Shown here in pieces: positions 1-10,511 of a DNA stretch of 64,000 bases. The DNA comes from Schistocerca nitens (taxonomy: Eukaryota > Arthropoda > Insecta > Orthoptera > Acrididae). The first letter of the stretch is position 1, and every line of letters begins with the position of its first letter. The notes under the pieces were generated by a model. It was not told the origin of the DNA. It saw only the letters and a program-made list of their open reading frames with translations, and made no database searches. The stretch is from contig NC_064621.1 of assembly GCF_023898315.1 (NCBI RefSeq), forward strand, positions 539,359,383-539,423,382. Reading direction: 5' to 3'. Made by a program: the position numbers and the translations under genes.

Positions 1-1867
1 CCGTAAACCAGGCTCCTATAGTAAAGGCGGTATTGAACAAGGGCTTTGTAGAGTTGCAGCAACGTAGAGCGATCTGCACCCCAGTTGGTGTTGCTCAGGC
101 AGCATATGGCACTGAGGTGCTGCCAGCACTTGCGCTTAAGCTGACGAAGGTGAGGTAGCCAAGTCAATTGGGCGTCGAAAACCAGTCCTAAGAATCGATA
201 TGTCTCCACTACAGTGAGGGGATCGTCATGAAGGGTAAGTTCTGGTTCGGGATGAATGGTATGACGCTGACAGAAGTGCATGAGACACGACGTAGCTTCC
301 GAAAACTGGAAGCCGAGGGCGAGAGCCCATAACTGCGCCTTGTGGATGGCTCCCTGTAGGCGACACTCAGCAACACCAGTACTGGAGCAGCAGTACGAAA
401 GGCAGAAGTCGCTTGCATACAGAGAGGGTGAGACAGACGGCCCTACAGCTGCTGCTAGACTGTTAATGGCCACTAAAAATAGTGATACACTAAATACAGA
501 GCCCTGTGGAACCCCCATTCTCCTGGATATGGGGGTGGGGGGGGGGACCATGGGAGGCACCAACTTTGACACAGAAAGTACGGAGGGACAGGAAATTCCG
601 GATAAAAATCGAGAGCAGGACTTGGAGACATCACCAGTGGCACAAGATTGTCAGTGGTAGAGCGCTCCTGGCAGAAGCTGCACTGAAATGGAGCCAGTAG
701 GCCACGTGACTCCAGGACCCAACTCAACTGCTGACACACCATATGTTCCAGCAGCTTACAAACAACGTTGGTGAGGCTGATGGGCTATCAATGTCAAGCG
801 GGTTTTTACAGTGTTTGAACACCGGAACGAGGGCGCTCTCCTGCCATTGCGATGGGAAGACGCCATCACAACAGATCCAGTTGAAGATGACGAGGATATG
901 GCGCTTGTAGTCAGACGAGAGATGTTTAATCATTCGACTGTGGATCCGATCCGGCCCACGAGCTGTCTCAGGGCAATGTGCAAGTGCGCTGAGAAGCTCC
1001 CACCACGTAAATGGGGCGTGTAGTGAACAAGAGGACTTTCCTTTCCATCCGCCATTGGAGGGTGCGATAGGCTGCAGAGTAGATCTCCGACACAGAGGCT
1101 CGAGCATAGTTCTCAGCGAAGTGCTCGACAATCGCTTTTGCGTTGGTACATAGCACGCCATTGATTGTAACGCCAGTGACACCTGTTGAGGTCTGGTACC
1201 CAAAAAGACGTCTGATCGTCCAGTCTTGGGAAGGTGACGTATGGCACCCAATGGCCGACACATACCTCTACCAACACTCCTGTTTCCGTCGTTTTATACG
1301 CTGGCATATACGGGCTCGGAGCTGCTTAAAGGTTATCAGATGCTCTAGGGAAGGGTGCCGCTTATGTCGCTGTACAACTCGCCGACGCTCTGTAATTGCC
1401 TCAGCGACTTCTGGCGACCACCACGGGACTGTCTTTCGCTGGGGCACCCTAAAAAGCGAGGGATCGCGTTTTCTGCGGCAGATACGATTGTGGTAGTCGC
1501 CTGCTCAACCATCACATCGATATTACCGTGTGGGGGAGAGTCAACGGTGACTTCACAGGTGAAAGTTTCCCAGTCCACCTTGTTTAAAGCCCATCTGGGC
1601 AGGCGTCCGTGGGCCTGCCGCCAGGGCAGTGACAAGAAGATGGGGAAGTGGTCACTACCACACAGGTCATCATGTGCTCTCCAGTGGATGGAAGAGAGAA
1701 GTCTTAAGCTGCAAATTGATAAATCAATGGCTGAGTAACTACCTCGAGACAAACTGAAATGTGTGGCGGCCCCAGTATTTGAGAGGCAGAGGTCAAACTG
1801 AGACAACGAAGTTTAGACATCTCTGCCAAGGCCAGTATGCACTGTGTCACCCCACGAGGGGTTATGG
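1..1867 (-). pseudogene. Older I-type LINE, ORF2 remnant (3' portion)
   Basis: Minus-strand translation in several broken frames matches the ORF2 of the full-length LINE at 1868-7985. The block read from 1806 to 1345 carries the end of the endonuclease (SDHFPIFLSL) and the linker; 1263-724 carries the segment before and into the reverse transcriptase (GPDRIHSRMIKHL); lower coordinates carry the rest of the RT. The catalytic box appears as YASD near 410-425 instead of YADD. It stops at 1867, where the younger LINE was inserted, and resumes at 8000. Its 3' end lies off the left edge. Many stops and frameshifts show it is dead. Confidence 0.88.
1854..1867. repeat. Left target-site duplication of the full-length LINE
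   Basis: The 14-mer ACGAGGGGTTATGG lies here and again, identical, at 7986-7999. Both copies belong to the endonuclease region of the older LINE, which reads through once the younger element is removed. Confidence 0.95.
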
Positions 1868-2169
1868 TTGGTTGGTTGGTTTGTGGGATTAAAGGGACCA
1901 GACTGCTAGGGTCATCGGTCCCTTTTTCCAAGTACGAAAAACACCCACGGAGAATAAAAACGATTAAAAGAATAGAGCACAGACGACACAGAACAAGAGA
2001 AACTGAGACAAAGACCAGACTAAACGAACTAAAATCACAGAGTGTGACGGTGGTTGGCCGACCATAGAAATAAAAAAGGAAAAGCCAACCACTTAAAACA
2101 CATTAAAAAATCAGTCTAAAACCGGAGGCCAAAAGCCAGAATCCACACAAAACAATAAAACAGAAACAC
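1868..2169 (-). other. LINE 3' UTR and AACC-repeat tail
   Basis: No open frame. On the minus strand it is A-poor near the end and finishes in three to four AACC repeats directly against the target duplication. It contains the stem-loop at 1891-1925. Confidence 0.8.
1891..1925 (-). promoter_or_regulatory. 3' stem-loop of the LINE RNA, shared with SINEs
   Basis: A perfect 9-bp stem (AAAGGGACC paired with GGTCCCTTT) closes a 17-base loop that begins, in RNA sense, with GATGACC. It lies about 24 bases from the 3' end of the element. Equivalent hairpins occur at 16528-16558, 17816-17843, 21241-21269 and 62509-62536 in three SINE families. Many LINE reverse transcriptases are known to recognise a 3' hairpin; that this one does so is inference. 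Confidence 0.75.
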
Positions 2170-5100
2170 TTAGATTAAATGATAAAAACCCCCTGCCCGA
2201 ATAAAACGTAAAACTAAGTCAGCCGTAGCAGAGTCATCTGTTAAAAGGGCAGGGAGCGTGTCAGGCAGTGCGAACGACTGCCTGAGCACAGCTAAAAGCG
2301 GACACTCCAATAAAATATGGACCACAGATAAAACGGAGCCGCAGCGACATAGAGGTGCGTCCTCACGGCACAATAAGTGGCCGTGCGTAAGCCGATTGTG
2401 CCCAATGCGCAGCCGGCAGAGGACAACAGACTCCTTGCTGGAGACCCGCAGGGACGACCCCCACACAGTCGTCGTCGCCTTGATTGGACGGAGTTTGTCG
2501 GGCGTGGGAAGATTGCGCCATTCAGCGGCCCAAATCGAAAGAACTTCGCGGCGTAAGACTGCCCGCAAATCAGTCTCCGGGAGGCCAGTCTCCAGAGATG
2601 ATTTACTAGTGGCCTCTTTCGCCAGGCGGTCAACATTATCATTGCCGGGTATCCCAACATGGCCTGGGTCCACACGAAGACCACAGAGCGGCCGCAACGT
2701 GCAAGAGTATGCAGGGACTCATGGATAGCCATCACCAGACGAGAACGAGGGAAACACTGGTCGAGAGCTCGTAAACCGCTCAGGGAATCGCTACAGATAA
2801 CGAAGGACTCACCTGAGCAGGAGCGGATATACTCTAGGGCACGAGAGATGGCAACCAGCTCAGCTGTGTAAACGCTGCAGCCATCCGGCAAGGAACGTTG
2901 TTCGGAATGGTCCCCTAGAGTTAGCGCATACCCGACACGACCAGCAACCATCGAACCGTCAGTGTGAACAATTCCAGAGCCCTGATACGTGGCCAGGATG
3001 GAATAAAAGCGGCGGCGGAAGGACTCTGGAGGGACTGAGTCCTTCAAGCCCTGTGCCAATTTGAGCCGAAGGCAAGGGCGAGGAACACACCACGGGGGTG
3101 TACGCAGAGGTGCCCGGAAAGGAGGCGGAACAGGGAAAAACCCAAGCCCGGAGAGAAGCTCCTTGACGCGTACGGCGATCGGACAACCCGACTGGGGCCG
3201 ACGGTCTGGCAGATGGACGACTGACTGCGGGAACAGGACACAGTAATTTGGATGCCCGGGCAAGCTAAAAACATGGGCAGCATAAGCAGCCAGTAATTGT
3301 TGGCATCGTAACCGCAGTGGAGGGACACCTGCCTCCACTAGTATGCTGTCCACCGGGCTGGTGCAGAAAGCACCAGTGGCAAGGCGTATCCTGCTGTGGA
3401 GGATTGGGTCCAGCACCCGCAACGCAGATGGGGAAGCTGAGCCATAAGCCAGGCTCCCATAATCCAGACGAGACTGGATTAACGCCTGGTAGAGCCGGAA
3501 CAGGGTAGAGCGGTCGGCGCCCCAGTGGGTGTGGCTCAAACATCGCAGAGCATTGAGATGCCGCCAACACGCCTGTTTGACCTGCCGGATATGAGGCAGC
3601 CAAGTCAACCGGGCATCGAAAACCACCCCCAAAAACCTGTGTGATTCCACCACTGAAAGAAGTTCGCCGTTAAGAGAAAGCTGCGGCTCCGGGTGGACAG
3701 TACGTCGCCGGCAGAACTGCGTAACGCAGGTCTTGGCTGCCGAAAACTGGAACCCGTGAGCTACAGCCCAAGACTGCGCCTTGCGGATTGCGCCCTGTAG
3801 CTGACGTTCAGCAGCTGCAATGCCAATAGAGCTGTAGTAAAGGCAGAAGTCGCCAGCATACAGGGAAGCGGAGACAGAACTTCCCACGGCCGCAGCGAGC
3901 CCGTTAATGGCTATTAAAAACAGGCAGACACTTAAAACAGAACCCTGCGGCACGCCGTTTTCCTGGACGTGGGAGGAACTATATGAGGCTGCGACTTGCA
4001 CGCGGAAGGTACGATACGGCAGAAAATTTCGGATAAAGAGCGGCAGAGGGCCCCGAAGACCCCATCCATGAAGCGTAGAAAGGATGTGATGACGCCATGT
4101 CGTATCGTCCGCCTTCCGCATGTCGTAAAAGACTGCGACCAGGTGCCGACGGCGGGCAAAGGCAGTACGGATGGCCGACTCTAGACTCACCAGATTGTCG
4201 GCGGTGGAGCGGCCTTTACAGAACCCACCCTGAGACGGAGCCAGAAGGCCCCAAGACTCCAGTACCCAATTCAAGCGCCGGCTCACCATCCGTTCGAGAA
4301 GCTTGCAAAGAACGTTGGTGAGGCTAATGGGGCGGTAGCTGTCCACCTCCAAAGGGCTCTTGCCCGGTTTCAAAACGGGGATGACAGTGCTTTCCCGCCA
4401 TTGCGACGGAAACTCACCCTCGACCCAAAGACGATTGTAAAGGTCGAGGAGGCGTCGCTTGCAGTCCACTGAAAGGTGTTTCAGCATCTGACAGTGAATG
4501 CGATCTGGCCCAGGAGCAATATCAGTGCAAGCGGCAAGGGCGCTGTGAAATTCCCACTCACTGAATGGAGCATTGTAGGATTCAGAATGGTGGGTGCGAA
4601 AAGAAAGGCTCCGACGTTCCATCCGCTTTTTAATGGAGCGGAAGGCCAGTGGGTAATTGGAAGAAGCGGAACTAAGAGCAAAACGCTCTGCCAAGCTGTT
4701 GGCAATTTCGTCGGAGTCTGTACAAACTGCTCCATTCAGTGAGAGCGCAGGGACGCTGACAGGGGTCCAATAGCCATAGAGGCGTCGGATCTTGGCCCAG
4801 ACCTGCGATGGAGAGACATGGAGGCCAATGGTGGACACATACCGCTCCCAGCACTCCTGCTTGCTTTGGCGGATAAGGCGGCGGGCCCGCGCACGTAGCC
4901 GTTTGAAGGTGATGAGGTGTTCAATGCAGGGATGTCGCTTGTGACGCTGGTGCGCCCGCCGGCGATCTTTAATCGCTTCAGCGATCTCAGGCGACCACCA
5001 AGGCACAGCCCTCCGCCGAGGGGACCCAGAAGAACGGGGAATGGCAGATTCGGCGGCAGTAACGATGCCGGTCGTGACCGATTGAACCATCGCATCAATG

Positions 5101-5849
5101 TCATCAGTAGAGAGAGGCTCAATAGCGGCAGTGGAGGAGAACAAGTCCCAGTCAGCCTTATTCATAGCCCATCTACTAGGGCGCCCAGAAGAGTGACGCT
5201 GTGGTAGTGACAGAAAGATCGGAAAGTGGTCACTACCACACAGGTCGTCATGCACACTCCATTTGACAGACGGCAAGAGGCTAGGGCTACAGATTGAAAG
5301 GTCAATGGCAGAGTATGTGCCATGCGCCACACTGAAGTGTGTGAAGGCATCATCATTAAACAGCGAGAGATCGAGCTGCGACAATAAATGCTCAACGATG
5401 GCGCCTCGACCTGTTGCCACTGACCCACCCCACAGAGGGTTATGGGCGTTGAAGTCGCCCAATAGCAAGAAAGGTGGCGGCAATTGGGCTACCAGTGCAG
5501 CCAGGACTTGCTGCGAGACATCACCATCCGGTGGAAAGTAAACACTGCAGACGGTAACAGCCTGTGGCGTCCACACCCGAACAGCGACAGCCTCTAAAGG
5601 TGTTTGGAGAGGGACAGACACGCTGTGCAGAGTGTGAAGGACATATAGGCAGACGCCAGACACCCTTTCATAAGCTGCTCGGTTCTTATAATAACCCCGA
5701 TAGCCACGGAGGGCGGGGGTTCGCATTGCTGGAAACCAAGTTTCCTGAAGAGCAATGCAGAAGAAAGGGTGAAGGCTGATAAGTTGGCGGAGCTCAGCTA
5801 GATGGTGGAAGAAACCGCTGCAGTTCCACTGGAGGATGGTATTGTCCAT
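2170..5849 (-). pseudogene. LINE ORF2: endonuclease, reverse transcriptase, RNase H (one frameshift)
   Basis: The main frame runs from the ATG at 5849. Residues 1 to about 225 are an apurinic-type endonuclease (LQETWFP near 34-40, GDFNAHNPLW at 131-140, SDHFP at 206-210). The RT follows: APGPDRIH at 445-452, motif A FYDMRKADD at 574-582, PQGSV from 634 and the catalytic box YAGD at 664-667, where the first aspartate of YADD is glycine. RNase H starts near 957 (VHTDGS, YTAELVA, CSDSLSG). At residue 1060 a one-base loss near 2669-2670 shifts the frame; the RNase H end (PGHVGIPGN) and a Cys/His C-terminal motif continue in another frame to the stop at 2170. The protein would nick target DNA and copy the element RNA into it. 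The YAGD change and the frameshift argue this copy is inactive. Confidence 0.9.
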
Positions 5850-5884
5850 GGCGGAGAAAGGCGTGACGGGACTGGGAAGGCAGA

Positions 5885-7375
5885 TTACGCCGCTGGGTCA
5901 CCTGCTGCCTCCGATTGAGCACCTGTGCTATTGCTATCCATGGTGTCTGAGGGACCGGCGAGATCGAGGTCCTCAGCGGACGCCAGAATCTCCTCCTCGT
6001 CCTCAGACACAGAGCTGGAAGGTTGCGGTGGGGTGGCTGCCACCGCGAATTCCTTGGGCTTAGAGCTCGTCTTCTTGGATTTCTCACGCTGCTCCTTGGG
6101 TTTAACTGGCTGGGAGGGCTTCACCGATTCAGTCTCCGGGACTGAGGAGGATCGTGAAGCCCTTCGACCAGCTGATTGCGGGCACTTACGCCACTGTCGG
6201 TCGTCAGCCTTCCCACTGGTGGAAACCTGGGAAGGGAGGGACCCAAGAGACCCCTTGCGAGCGTGAGAAGCCGAAGAAGTTGGACACTTCTCTGGCTTAG
6301 AAGCAGGGACGGACGTCCCTGATGGGGGGGGGGGGGGGATGGTGTTGCTCCTGAGGTAGGTGACGCAGGAGCCCCCCACTGGCAAGGGGGCAGGAGGAGC
6401 TGTACCACTCAGCGATCTGGCCGGAAGTCGCGAAACTGATGGGGCGAGCACAGGTGTTGTAGCAGCGGCGTAGGAAGATGTCATTCTCACGGGATGTAAT
6501 CGGTCGTATTTCCTTTTGGCCTCAGTATAAGTCAGTCGGTCCAGGGTCTTATATTCCATGATTTTGCGTTCTTTCTGGAAGATTCTGCAGTCTGGCGAGC
6601 AAGGTGAATGGTGCTCCCCGCAGTTGACACAGATGGGAGGCGGGGCGCATGGAGTGTTGTGATGAGACGGGCGTCCGCAATCTCGACATGTGAGGCTGGA
6701 AGTGCAGTGGGAAGACATATGGCCGAACTTCCAGCACATGAAGCACCGCATCGGGGGAGGAATATAGGGCCTGACGTCACATCGGTAGACCATCACCTTG
6801 ACCCTTTCCGGTAAAGTATCACCCTCGAAGGCCAAGATGAAGGCACCGGTAGCTATCTGATTTTCCCTCGGACCCCGATGAACGAGCCGGACGAAATGTA
6901 CACCTCTGCGCTCTAAGTTGGCGCGCAGCTCGTCATCAGACTGCAAAAGAAGGTCCTTATGGTAAATAACTCCCTGGACCATATTTAAACTCTTATGCGG
7001 TGTGATCGTAACAGCAACATCCCCCAACTTGTCACAAGCAAGTAACCGTCGTGACTGGGCAGAGGATGCCGTTTGTATCAGGACCGATCCAGAGCGCATT
7101 TTGGACAAGCCCTCCACCTCCCCAAACTTGTCCTCTAAATGCTCGACGAAGAACTGGGGCTTTGTGGAGATAAAAGGCTCCCCATCAGCTCTCGTACAAA
7201 CTAAGAATCGGGGCGAATAACTGCTACTGCGATCCTCAGATTTACGTTCCTCCCACGGTGAGGCCAGGGAGGGGAACGTTTTCGGATCGTACTTCTGAGC
7301 GTTAAATTGAGCCCGAGAACGCTTAGAGACTGCTGGCGGCTGGCCACCAGCGAGAGACGATGTACCACGCTTCAT
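5885..7375 (-). CDS. LINE ORF1 nucleic-acid-binding protein, intact
   Basis: A 496-residue open frame that starts with ATG at 7375, 610 bases inside the 5' end of the element, and ends 35 bases before ORF2. Residues 1-50 are basic and disordered. A middle part to about 205 resembles the RNA-binding segment of I-group ORF1 proteins. Three cysteine-histidine knuckles follow at 211-263 (CFMCWKFGHMSSHC, CRDCGRPSHHNTPC and a variant CVNCGEHHSPC). The rest is low complexity, rich in Ser, Pro and Lys, with an acidic stretch (SEDEEE) near the C-terminus. It should coat the LINE RNA in a ribonucleoprotein particle. Being intact while ORF2 is damaged, it could still be translated. Confidence 0.9.
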   Translation of the reverse strand: MKRGTSSLAGGQPPAVSKRSRAQFNAQKYDPKTFPSLASPWEERKSEDRSSSYSPRFLVCTRADGEPFISTKPQFFVEHLEDKFGEVEGLSKMRSGSVLIQTASSAQSRRLLACDKLGDVAVTITPHKSLNMVQGVIYHKDLLLQSDDELRANLERRGVHFVRLVHRGPRENQIATGAFILAFEGDTLPERVKVMVYRCDVRPYIPPPMRCFMCWKFGHMSSHCTSSLTCRDCGRPSHHNTPCAPPPICVNCGEHHSPCSPDCRIFQKERKIMEYKTLDRLTYTEAKRKYDRLHPVRMTSSYAAATTPVLAPSVSRLPARSLSGTAPPAPLPVGGSCVTYLRSNTIPPPPPSGTSVPASKPEKCPTSSASHARKGSLGSLPSQVSTSGKADDRQWRKCPQSAGRRASRSSSVPETESVKPSQPVKPKEQREKSKKTSSKPKEFAVAATPPQPSSSVSEDEEEILASAEDLDLAGPSDTMDSNSTGAQSEAAGDPAA

Positions 7376-7985
7376 TGCGGGTCATCCGCCCTGATGCCAC
7401 CTACTCCAACCAAGGGCCCTCCCCACGGGCGCCACCCAGCCACAGCAAAGGCCACCTGGCAGGATGGCCGTTGCCGGGAGTCCCGATACCCCAGGAGGAT
7501 AGGCATCTACTCCTTGGAATACGTGGGGATTTAACGGCGCAGGCATCAGTAGAGCGATCCCTGTGTTGTCAGGGGGCTACAACCAACACGGTACATGGCG
7601 GCCCCACCACAACGGACTGGCTACCGTGCTGGAACTTAGGTGCAAGAAAGTCCAAGGTCGTCGCCGCAGTTAAAAGCAACACTGCAGAGTGCAGCGTGGT
7701 AATCGTACCCAGGGACGTATCGTCGCCCAAGAGATGGAAAACGAGCGGACACCATTGCAACGACGAAAAAGCCGGCTAAAGGTCTCAATGCACGACAGAT
7801 ACAGTGCACCATGTAAGGCGCCCTTCCCCAATTGGCTCGCTCTTCGGAATAATTTAGAAAGATGGAGGTCAAACCCGAAAGGGGACCTTCACATAAGGCC
7901 GAAACATGTGAGACTCCTTTTAGTCGCCTCTTACGACAGGCAGGAATACCGCGGGCCTATTCTAACCCCCGAACCCGCAGGGGGG
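7376..7985 (-). other. LINE 5' UTR
   Basis: No significant open frame. The outermost 100 bases or so (about 7880-7985) closely match the 5' end of the older copy at about 10150-10256, including TATTCCTGCCTGTCGTAAG in RNA sense. The very end can fold (CCCCC...GGGGG). I-group LINEs carry internal promoters in this position; no promoter motif is identified here. Confidence 0.7.
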
Positions 7986-7999
7986 ACGAGGGGTTATGG
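7986..7999. repeat. Right target-site duplication of the full-length LINE
   Basis: ACGAGGGGTTATGG, identical to 1854-1867. The older LINE resumes immediately after it. Confidence 0.95.
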
Positions 8000-8401
8000 G
8001 CATTAAAATCTTCCAAAAGTAGGAAAGGTTTAGGGAGTTGATCAATCAGTGCAGCTAATACATTCAAGGGTACTGCACCATCTGGAGGAAGATACACATT
8101 GCAGACAGCTATTTCCTGCATCGTCCAGATTCAGAAAGCCACAGCTTCAAGAGGGGTTTGAAGGGGCACAGTTTCACTGCAGACTGAGATTACGACATAA
8201 ACGCAAACTCCACCGGACACTCGATTATAGTCGCTAAAGTTCCTGTAATATCCCTGATAGTTGTGGAGGGCAGGGGTCCACATTACCAGGAACCAGGTTT
8301 CCTGGAGGGGCAACGCAGAAAGCAGGTATAAAGCTTAACGGTTGCTGTAGCTCAGCCAGGAAGTGGAAAAAACCGCCGAAATTCCACTGGAGGATGACAT
8401 C
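8000..8401 (-). pseudogene. Older LINE, ORF2 start (endonuclease N-terminus)
   Basis: Frames ending at 8131 and 8234 give ILQWNFGGFFHFLAEL and LQETWFLVMWTPAL, aligned with residues 4-45 of the intact ORF2. The ATG position reads ACG and a base is missing just after it, so the start is destroyed. Confidence 0.85.
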
Positions 8402-8442
8402 ATCGTGAGACTGGGAAGGCATGGAACATTCAATGAGGCAGT

Positions 8443-9639
8443 TTACGCCACAGGGTCACCTGCTGCCTCCGACTTTTTGCCTGAGCAATCTATATCCATT
8501 GTGTCTGAGGGTCCAGCGAGATCCAGGTCCTCAGCAGACGGCAGAATCTCCACCCCATCCTCAGCCGCAGAGTTCGTAGGTAGCAGTGATGTGGGTACCA
8601 CCGCAAGTTCCTTGTTTTTTTTTGGGGGGGGTCTTCTTTTTCGATTTCTCGCGCTGTTCCTTGGGTTTCCCTGCGTGGGAGGACTGAGGATGAGTGTGAA
8701 GCCCTACGACCAGCTGCTCTTGGGCTCTTCAGCTACTGGTGGGTGTCATCTCTCCCACTAGCAGAAACCTGGGAACGGAGTAACCCAAGGGACCCTTTCA
8801 TAGCGAGAGGCGCCAAAGAAGCCTTACACTTCTCTGGCTCAAAAGTGGGGACTGAAATCCCTGATGGTTGGAGGGGTGCTGCTCCCAAAGTAGGTAGTGA
8901 AAGAGCAACGGGGAGGGAAGTGTCCCCCACCATCAAGGGGGCAGGTGTATTCTCCCAGTTCTGAGAGGCGACAGGAATTCGAGTAACTGATGGGGCGACA
9001 ACTGTTCTCATAGCGGCGACGTGTGAGGAGGTCATAGCCACAGGATGTAGGTGCTCAAATTTCCTCTTAGCCTCAGTGTGGGTCAGTCAAATTCAAATGG
9101 TTCAAATGGCTCTGAGCACTATGGGACTCAACTGCTGTGGTTATCAGTCCCCTAGAACTTAGAACTACTTAAACCTAACTAACCTAAGGACATCACACAC
9201 ATCCATGCCCGAGGCAGGATTCGAACCTGCGACCGTAGCGGTCGCTCGGCTCCAGACTGTAGCGCCCAGAACCGCACGGCCACTCTGGCCGGCAAACATC
9301 CCCCAACTTGCCACAAGCTAGTAATGCCTGTGACTGGTCAAAGCATGCTTTTTTTATCAAAACTGATCCAGAGCGCATTTTGGACAAGCCCTCCACCTCC
9401 CCAAACTTGTCCTCCAAATGCTCCACAAAAACTGAGGCTTCATGGACATCAGCTCTCGTACATACAAGGTACCAGGGCGAATAAGCTTCACTGCCTCCTT
9501 AGCCTGGTGTTCCTCCCATGGTGTGGCCAGTGAGGGGAATGACTTGGGGGTCATATTTTTTAGCACTGAAGTTAGACTTTGGCAGCTTAGAGACTGCTGG
9601 CGGCGGACCACCAGCAAGAGTTGATGTACTATGCTTCAT
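8443..9639 (-). pseudogene. Older LINE, ORF1 remnant with internal deletion
   Basis: It starts with ATG at 9639 (MKHSTSTLAGGPPPAVS), matching the intact ORF1 N-terminus, and follows it through KLGDV (residue 120). Homology resumes left of the SINE at the residue matching about 283 (TEAKRK) and runs to the stop near 8443. About 490 bases, including all three zinc knuckles, are missing and a 203-bp SINE sits exactly at the junction. Frameshifts occur on both sides. Confidence 0.85.
9091..9293 (-). mobile_element. SINE family 1 (tRNA-derived), full length
   Basis: The tRNA-like head lies on the right, with a B-box GGTTCGAATCC on the minus strand (about 9218-9228), followed by the body and the tail that reads GAGCCATTTGAACC in RNA sense. 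No target duplication is visible; instead the element bridges a deletion in the old LINE ORF1. Confidence 0.9.
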
Positions 9640-10256
9640 GGCATGTCATCTGCCCTGATGATGCCACCCACTCCGACCAGGGGCCCTCCCCACGGGCGCC
9701 ACCCAGTCGCAGCAAAGGCCACCTGGCAGGATAGCCATTGCCGGGAGTCCCGATGCCCAAGCGTGACAGGCATCTACTCCTTGGCATACGTGGGGAATTA
9801 ACGGCGCAGGCATCAGCAGAGCGATCTCTGTGTTGTCAAGGGGCTACAACTAAGCAGGGTACATAGTGGCCTCAACACAACGGACTGGCTACCGTGCTGG
9901 ATATGAGGTGCAAAGAAGTCCATGGCCATCGTCGTCACAGAAAGCGACAATGTATACTGCATGGTGGAAAACGCACCCAGGAAGGTGTACTCGCCCAAGA
10001 GATGGAGAATGGACGGGACTGCAATGCGACGACGAGAAAGTGGGCTAAAGATCTCAATGCACGATGGACATGATGCACCATGTAAGGCACACTTCCCCAA
10101 TTGGCTCGCTCTTCGGGAAAATTTTGAAAAATGGAGGTCAAACACTACTGGGGACCATCACATAAAGGCCGAAACGAGTGAGACTCCTTTTAGTCCCTCT
10201 TACGACAGGCAGGAATATCTCGGGCCTATTCTAATCCCTGGGCCCACAGGGGGGTA

Positions 10257-10477
10257 TCTTTAAAGTTCGTTGGAAGTCGCTAAGTGCTCTCGTTCTCAAA
10301 TACTGGATGAATGTAGTGGAGGCAAATTGCGCGCAGCGAACTACACTGCCTCTAGACGAACACGCAATTTCCGTCATACTTGTCTTAACGTGCAAAATGA
10401 TTGGCATACCATTATACTTGTTAATGGGTAGATTATGACACCATTTTAATTTGGGGCAACAATTACGTGAAACATTG

Positions 10478-10511
<34 letters not shown>

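Larger units (their letters stand above)
1868..7985 (-). mobile_element. Full-length I-type non-LTR retrotransposon (LINE)
   Basis: A 6118-bp element on the minus strand flanked by a perfect 14-bp target duplication. In RNA sense the order is 5' UTR (7985-7376), ORF1 with three CCHC-like knuckles (7375-5885), ORF2 with endonuclease, reverse transcriptase and RNase H (5849-2170), a 3' UTR (2169-1868) and an AACC-repeat tail instead of poly(A). An ORF1 zinc-knuckle protein plus an RNase H in ORF2 fits the I group of LINEs; I cannot assign the exact lineage. ORF1 is open and ORF2 has one frameshift, so this insertion is young, but the RT active site is altered and this copy is probably inactive. 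Confidence 0.93.
8000..10256 (-). mobile_element. Older I-type LINE, 5' portion
   Basis: This is the 5' part of the element whose ORF2 continues at 1867. In RNA sense it holds a 5' UTR (10256-9640), a decayed ORF1 (9639-8443) and the start of ORF2 (about 8401-8000). Its right end (CCCACAGGGGGG) matches the 5' end of the younger copy. It is clearly diverged from the younger copy but the same family. Together the two halves give an element of at least 4.1 kb broken by the 6.1 kb insertion. Confidence 0.88.

Noticed and set aside
4481-4742. Overlapping open frames on both strands inside the LINE ORF2
   Set aside because: They are shadows of the GC-rich RT-coding frame.
9190-9293. tRNA-like sequence with a good B-box
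   Set aside because: It is the head of a SINE (the same is true of the copies at 16821, 18512, 21088 and 45215); acceptor stem and anticodon arm are not tRNA-like.
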